Assembly (NCBI GenBank): GCA_024223715.1
Contig: JAAEOA010000425.1
Span: forward strand, 1 to 34,412
From: a bacterium
GTDB lineage: Bacteria > Krumholzibacteriota > Krumholzibacteriia > LZORAL124-64-63
Length of the DNA: 34,412 nt
Reading direction: 5' to 3'
Shown here piece by piece: positions 34,301-34,412 of this stretch. The notes below the pieces were generated by a model, which saw nothing but the letters and a program-made list of their open reading frames with translations, searched no databases and was not told the origin of the DNA. The position numbers were made by a program, and so were the translations under genes. The first letter of the stretch is position 1. Each line of letters opens with the position of its first letter.

Positions 34301-34412
34301 ACAACCTTCGGGGACAGAAAGTCAGGCAACTATTGGACGGAACTTCGGCTCCAGGTGAACATTTCCTCAGTTGGGATCGTTGCGACGACCAGGGTCGTGA
34401 ACTTTCAGCGGG
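31396..34412 (+). CDS. Very large secreted malectin/FN3/CotH-kinase/lamin-tail protein (3' end cut by window)
   Basis: An open frame of 1005 codons that runs off the window. The signal peptide is MRLHFFILAFVLICTPSYA. A malectin-like module comes next (about 20-170; FNCGGSSTSADG, YVGGSLALANYA, YAVTLYFSEHKF), then one FN3-like unit (about 180-265). The CotH kinase region (about 274-620) has FRGAVSRFVSNKKSWKIKP, LVNGQYQGLFSEVEQVDDVF and the metal-binding PWDLDLSMD near 510. Two lamin-tail domains start near 635 and 781; the second shares LLVWCDSDP and LHTNFKLSASGE with the other CotH protein. A sorting domain starts near 938 (YPASPNPVYGQTTL) and is incomplete. The ribosome site is weak. Carbohydrate binding through malectin is inferred. 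Confidence 0.88.
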   Translation, partial: MRLHFFILAFVLICTPSYAYEVSFNCGGSSTSADGLSFLADTAYPGSQSAGYVGGSLALANYAASFGGPYQPANLSTRYRKGNFAYQFDVPNGLYAVTLYFSEHKFHGPDLNTFSISINGETQEPDFDIWNRARMFYCFAVRYPAEVFDGLLTVSIGESGQTAYLAGISISDDILGSATTVTDLTATSSYSGINLSWDLPSSRTTEVSLYRALSPAGPFEMIHQRHDLAPFWVDATTVEGVTYYYQASTMNILGQESSVSSIVSATALSVFDSTLPMYSVTIDPDSLSLLRQNPFDDVYYSADLSLDGDYFGPVGVRFRGAVSRFVSNKKSWKIKPDSGWVQGRKKLNLNSDFLDLSLMVPLLSFALFDETACFSPRAQKASFLVNGQYQGLFSEVEQVDDVFMEARGVQQVGNLYKCNSDLRLLSESSYPIFYEKKTNTDYGNEDLVSFVEMLNNTPQSELDDILFPKLNLAGQTDYYANRVFVADYDYFRRNYYLYHQLETDQWEMIPWDLDLSMDIQSVLSVLDLGTEEAPSPNGWNRLFDRLLSVDKYRRYYIDRLTQLVETTYAEDNFNDLADSLAQAMADDVPRDFWKLRFDDNHLITMRLNQIKSFAEQRRAFIESATEPFLSTTNPLFINEVLVRNETTEADEFDQFDSYIEVYNWSHQPVSLNDYCLSNGVVDPQSGILPNEVLAPGGFTIFWADNQSEQGSHHLPFTLDPTQGQVLLYFQNEFSTAVDSLSYTQQFPDVALAVPVDGWWPFELASPSPGLSNSFNSEAAPAFINEFMALNLTTLTDPQGEYEDWVEIYNPLDQPLNLTGYHLSDESLNPGKWEFPPGTEVPAQGFLLVWCDSDPLDAGLHTNFKLSASGESIGLYGPAGAGFPLIDERIFASQVADVSEGRQLDGDPVWITFDSPTPGQSNAHLVAVDPFQNQNFFSLYPASPNPVYGQTTLGFYLGESGNQTANLAVYNLRGQKVRQLLDGTSAPGEHFLSWDRCDDQGRELSA

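Overview
The window looks like chromosomal DNA from a free-living bacterium of the FCB type (the broad Bacteroidetes/Fibrobacteres/Krumholzibacteria-like assemblage). The main reason is that six secreted proteins end, or were about to end at the window edge, in the same roughly 80-residue C-terminal sorting/FlgD-Ig-like domain (NPFNP...GR.V......W.G.D..G...SG.Y...). The exact phylum cannot be read from the sequence. The gene set fits an oxygen-exposed, respiring organism: a di-haem cytochrome c, a sulfide:quinone-oxidoreductase-like flavoprotein, a hemerythrin, a rubrerythrin-like ferritin-fold protein and a citrate synthase of the mitochondrial type. I see no tRNA or rRNA genes, transposase, integrase or CRISPR array.

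Layout. 144-2577 (+): a U32-family RNA-modification protein and an unusual large pseudopilin. 2601-4581 (-): a TGS/uridine-kinase-type nucleoside kinase behind a small zinc-ribbon gene. 4723-5721 (+): glyceraldehyde-3-phosphate dehydrogenase with its own terminator. 5863-9242 (+): secreted M1 aminopeptidase, EamA transporter, hemerythrin. 9286-11475 (-): lipoprotein prolyl oligopeptidase. 11833-17449 (+): a tightly packed run (RluA-type pseudouridine synthase, exported thioredoxin-fold protein, L-2-hydroxyglutarate-oxidase-like flavoprotein, PAP2 membrane protein, secreted trypsin-like protease, MscS channel) closed by a strong hairpin shared with the converging cytochrome gene (17516-18178, -). 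18468-19727 (-): a secreted ComEC-like metallo-beta-lactamase-fold protein. 19969-21562 (+): the SQR-like flavoprotein and a 38-residue basic protein. 21631-22905 (-): citrate synthase, separated from the rubrerythrin-like gene (23205-23738, +) by about 300 bp dense in dyads and repeats. 23728-24777 (+): a Dus3-type tRNA-dihydrouridine synthase. 24818-27421 (-): a secreted CotH-kinase/lamin-tail protein. 27575-31236 (+): a cobalamin riboswitch, a BtuB-like TonB-dependent receptor and a secreted beta-propeller protein. 31396 to the end (+): a second, very large CotH/lamin-tail protein cut by the window edge.

The most coherent candidate system is the cobalamin locus. A canonical B12 riboswitch precedes an outer-membrane receptor and, 13 nt later, an exported beta-propeller protein. 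This recalls the BtuB-BtuG pair of Bacteroides, in which BtuG is a surface propeller that captures B12 for BtuB, but here the propeller carries a C-terminal sorting domain instead of a lipid anchor. Other notable items are the pseudopilin with three tandem GspG-like units and a chitin-binding-type tail, the SQR-linked small protein, the repeat-rich control region between citrate synthase and the rubrerythrin-like gene, and two exported CotH-type proteins that share lamin-tail modules.
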